52,564 nucleotides of DNA, taken from contig CAMVGV010000016.1 in the NCBI GenBank assembly GCA_947167135.1, positions 1 through 52,564 on the forward strand. The letters run 5' to 3'. A program made the position numbers and the translations under genes. The DNA comes from an uncultured Lachnospiraceae bacterium. Lineage in GTDB: Bacteria; Bacillota; Clostridia; Lachnospirales; Lachnospiraceae. The notes below the pieces were generated by a model that had not been told where the DNA came from, did no database searches, and was given only the letters and a program-made list of their open reading frames with translations. This document shows positions 51,625 to 52,564 of the stretch, piece by piece (position 1 is the first letter of the stretch; the number at the start of each line of letters is the position of its first letter).

Positions 51625-52440
51625 GTGTCAGTTCCGAAACTGTTTGATAATGCTCTGATGCAAAAGGTCTTTGACAAGAATATAGCCGCAACAGAGTATT
51701 TACTAAAGACTATACTTAAAAGAAAAGATCTATGTGTAATAGAGGTTAAAGGTCAGTATGATATGCAAAGCCCACTGATTAAAGGGAGAAATGTTACTTT
51801 GGATATTCTGGCTGAGACAAAAAGAGGAAAACAGATCAATATAGAAGTACAGCAGGATTCAGAGGGTTCATATTTTAGACGCGCAAGGTTTCATAGCAGC
51901 ATGCTGGATTCAAGAATGCTAAAAGAAGGACAGAAATTCAATGAACTGAAGGATTCATATGTGATTTTCATATACAAGCGCGACAAGTTCAGAAAAGGAC
52001 TCCCAATATATCATGTGACAAGATGTGTGAAAGAAATCAATAAAGAATTCAGAGACGGTTCAAATATCATATACGTCAATGGGGCTTATGAGGGAGATGA
52101 TGAGCTTGGAAATCTGCTGCATGATTTCAGATGCAAAGAGTCGAAAGACGTTTACAACAGGGATTTAGCGGAAGGTATCAGGCATTTTAAGGAAAGCGAG
52201 GAGGGAAGGAAGGACATGAGAGATCCATTAAAGGAATTGGCAAAAGAGGCAGAAGAAAGAGGAGAAAAGAGAGGGGAAAAGAGAGGAGAAAAGAGAGGGG
52301 AAAAGAGGGGAGAAAGTAGAACCAGGATCCTTGCAATAAAGAACATCATGAAAAATATGGGCTGTACTTTGGAACAGGCCTTGGATGCGTTGGAAATAGA
52401 AGGAAAAGACAGGGCGGCTATAATTGGGAAGATGAAATAA
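51625..52440 (+). CDS. PD-(D/E)XK nuclease-family transposase (Rpn/PDDEXK_2-like)
   Basis: Proteins of this family are related to recombination-promoting nucleases and are often labelled transposases. FDNALMQKVFDKNIAATEYL (about residues 7-26) and the nuclease core VTLDILAETKRGKQINIEVQ (D...ExQ variant) are characteristic, followed by YVIFIYKRDKF and NIIYVNGAYEGDDELG. The C-terminal part has five RGEK-type repeats and a helical tail. The only upstream start is GTG 51625, with no ribosome binding site. The usual N-terminus is some 10 residues longer, so the 5' end may be truncated. Confidence 0.8.
   Translation: MSVPKLFDNALMQKVFDKNIAATEYLLKTILKRKDLCVIEVKGQYDMQSPLIKGRNVTLDILAETKRGKQINIEVQQDSEGSYFRRARFHSSMLDSRMLKEGQKFNELKDSYVIFIYKRDKFRKGLPIYHVTRCVKEINKEFRDGSNIIYVNGAYEGDDELGNLLHDFRCKESKDVYNRDLAEGIRHFKESEEGRKDMRDPLKELAKEAEERGEKRGEKRGEKRGEKRGESRTRILAIKNIMKNMGCTLEQALDALEIEGKDRAAIIGKMK
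52258..52317 (+). repeat. In-frame 12-bp tandem repeat (RGEK) within the transposase-family gene
   Basis: Five units, AGAGGRGAAAAG with alternating A/G at position 6, run from 52258 to 52317; the last is diverged. They encode RGEK repeats. Copy-number slippage would stay in frame and change the length of the basic linker. Confidence 0.85.
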
Positions 52441-52487
52441 AAAACCATTTACTATAATTGAGAAGACAGGCTTGTCAGAAAATGGAT

Positions 52488-52564
52488 ATCAAAGTTGATC
52501 AAAGTTGATAGCTTGAGTGAAAAGTTAAATTCCACTGTAAAATTAAATTCCACAGTGGAGACTA
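52488..52564. repeat. Short direct and inverted repeats at the window edge
   Basis: TCAAAGTTGA occurs twice in tandem (52489-52508 region). TTAAATTCCAC occurs near 52526 and 52543, and CCACTG (52532-52537) pairs with CAGTGG (52553-52558). Clustered terminal repeats of this kind are typical of insertion sequence ends (for example IS21-like). The element itself would lie beyond the window, so the assignment is tentative. Confidence 0.35.

Overview
The window looks like chromosome from a Bacillota bacterium of the class Clostridia, most likely a Lachnospiraceae-type gut or rumen anaerobe. Supporting signs are the meso-diaminopimelate dehydrogenase, clostridial-style glycogen phosphorylase, several sugar ABC importers with lipoprotein receptors and no local MalK-type ATPase for one of them, ROK and LacI regulators, a LoaP-type NusG paralogue, AGGAGG-type ribosome binding sites, and tRNA genes without an encoded CCA. 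The genus is inference.

Layout. 1-3.9 kb: a ThrRS lacking the TGS domain, overlapping an acyl-ACP thioesterase, then a 35-bp repeat array and ddh. 3.9-4.4 kb: tRNA-Leu(UAG) followed by a tandem array carrying copies of its own 3' end. 4.4-7.7 kb: a LacI regulator and glycogen phosphorylase. 7.7-8.4 kb: a non-coding stretch with a long hairpin, a decayed coding fragment, a candidate small RNA and a LacI-type operator. 8.4-12.7 kb: LacI regulator, sugar-binding lipoprotein and two MalFG-like permeases. 12.8-16.5 kb: fabD, convergent with a DUF1846 gene and a PurF-like gene that lacks the glutaminase cysteine. 16.8-28 kb: two ROK regulators and a pentose operon (sugar receptor, double ABC ATPase, two tandem permeases, xylulokinase, FucI/AraA-like isomerase). 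28-32.8 kb: an EAL-domain membrane protein, mnmA, a broken 2-keto-3-deoxygluconate kinase and a glycerate kinase.

32.8-39.2 kb: an OhrR-like MarR regulator with an unknown partner protein, facing a three-gene operon on the minus strand made of an acetyltransferase, a 908-residue protein of unknown family and a MATE transporter fused to a GHKL ATPase domain. 39.3-49.9 kb: uvrB, a flavin-type oxidase-like protein, a HAD hydrolase, a histidine phosphatase, a lipoprotein, a 1499-residue protein of unknown family with an internal repeat, a possible 36-residue basic peptide and an Fe-S aldo/keto reductase. 50-52.6 kb: tRNA-Gly(GCC) followed by accessory DNA: a decayed Nif11-type RiPP precursor, an orphan loaP, a PD-(D/E)XK transposase-family gene with in-frame repeats and, at the edge, repeats that may be an insertion sequence end.

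How the genes fit together. Much of the window serves carbohydrate use: glycogen or maltodextrin phosphorolysis, two sugar importers and pentose catabolism, each next to its own regulator. The most unusual candidates are the acetyltransferase / 908-aa / MATE-ATPase operon, the 1499-aa protein locus, the glutaminase-dead PurF paralogue paired with DUF1846, the tRNA-tail array, a candidate UCCC-loop small RNA and the RiPP remnant. All functional statements come from reading the sequence and recalled family knowledge; no database search was run.
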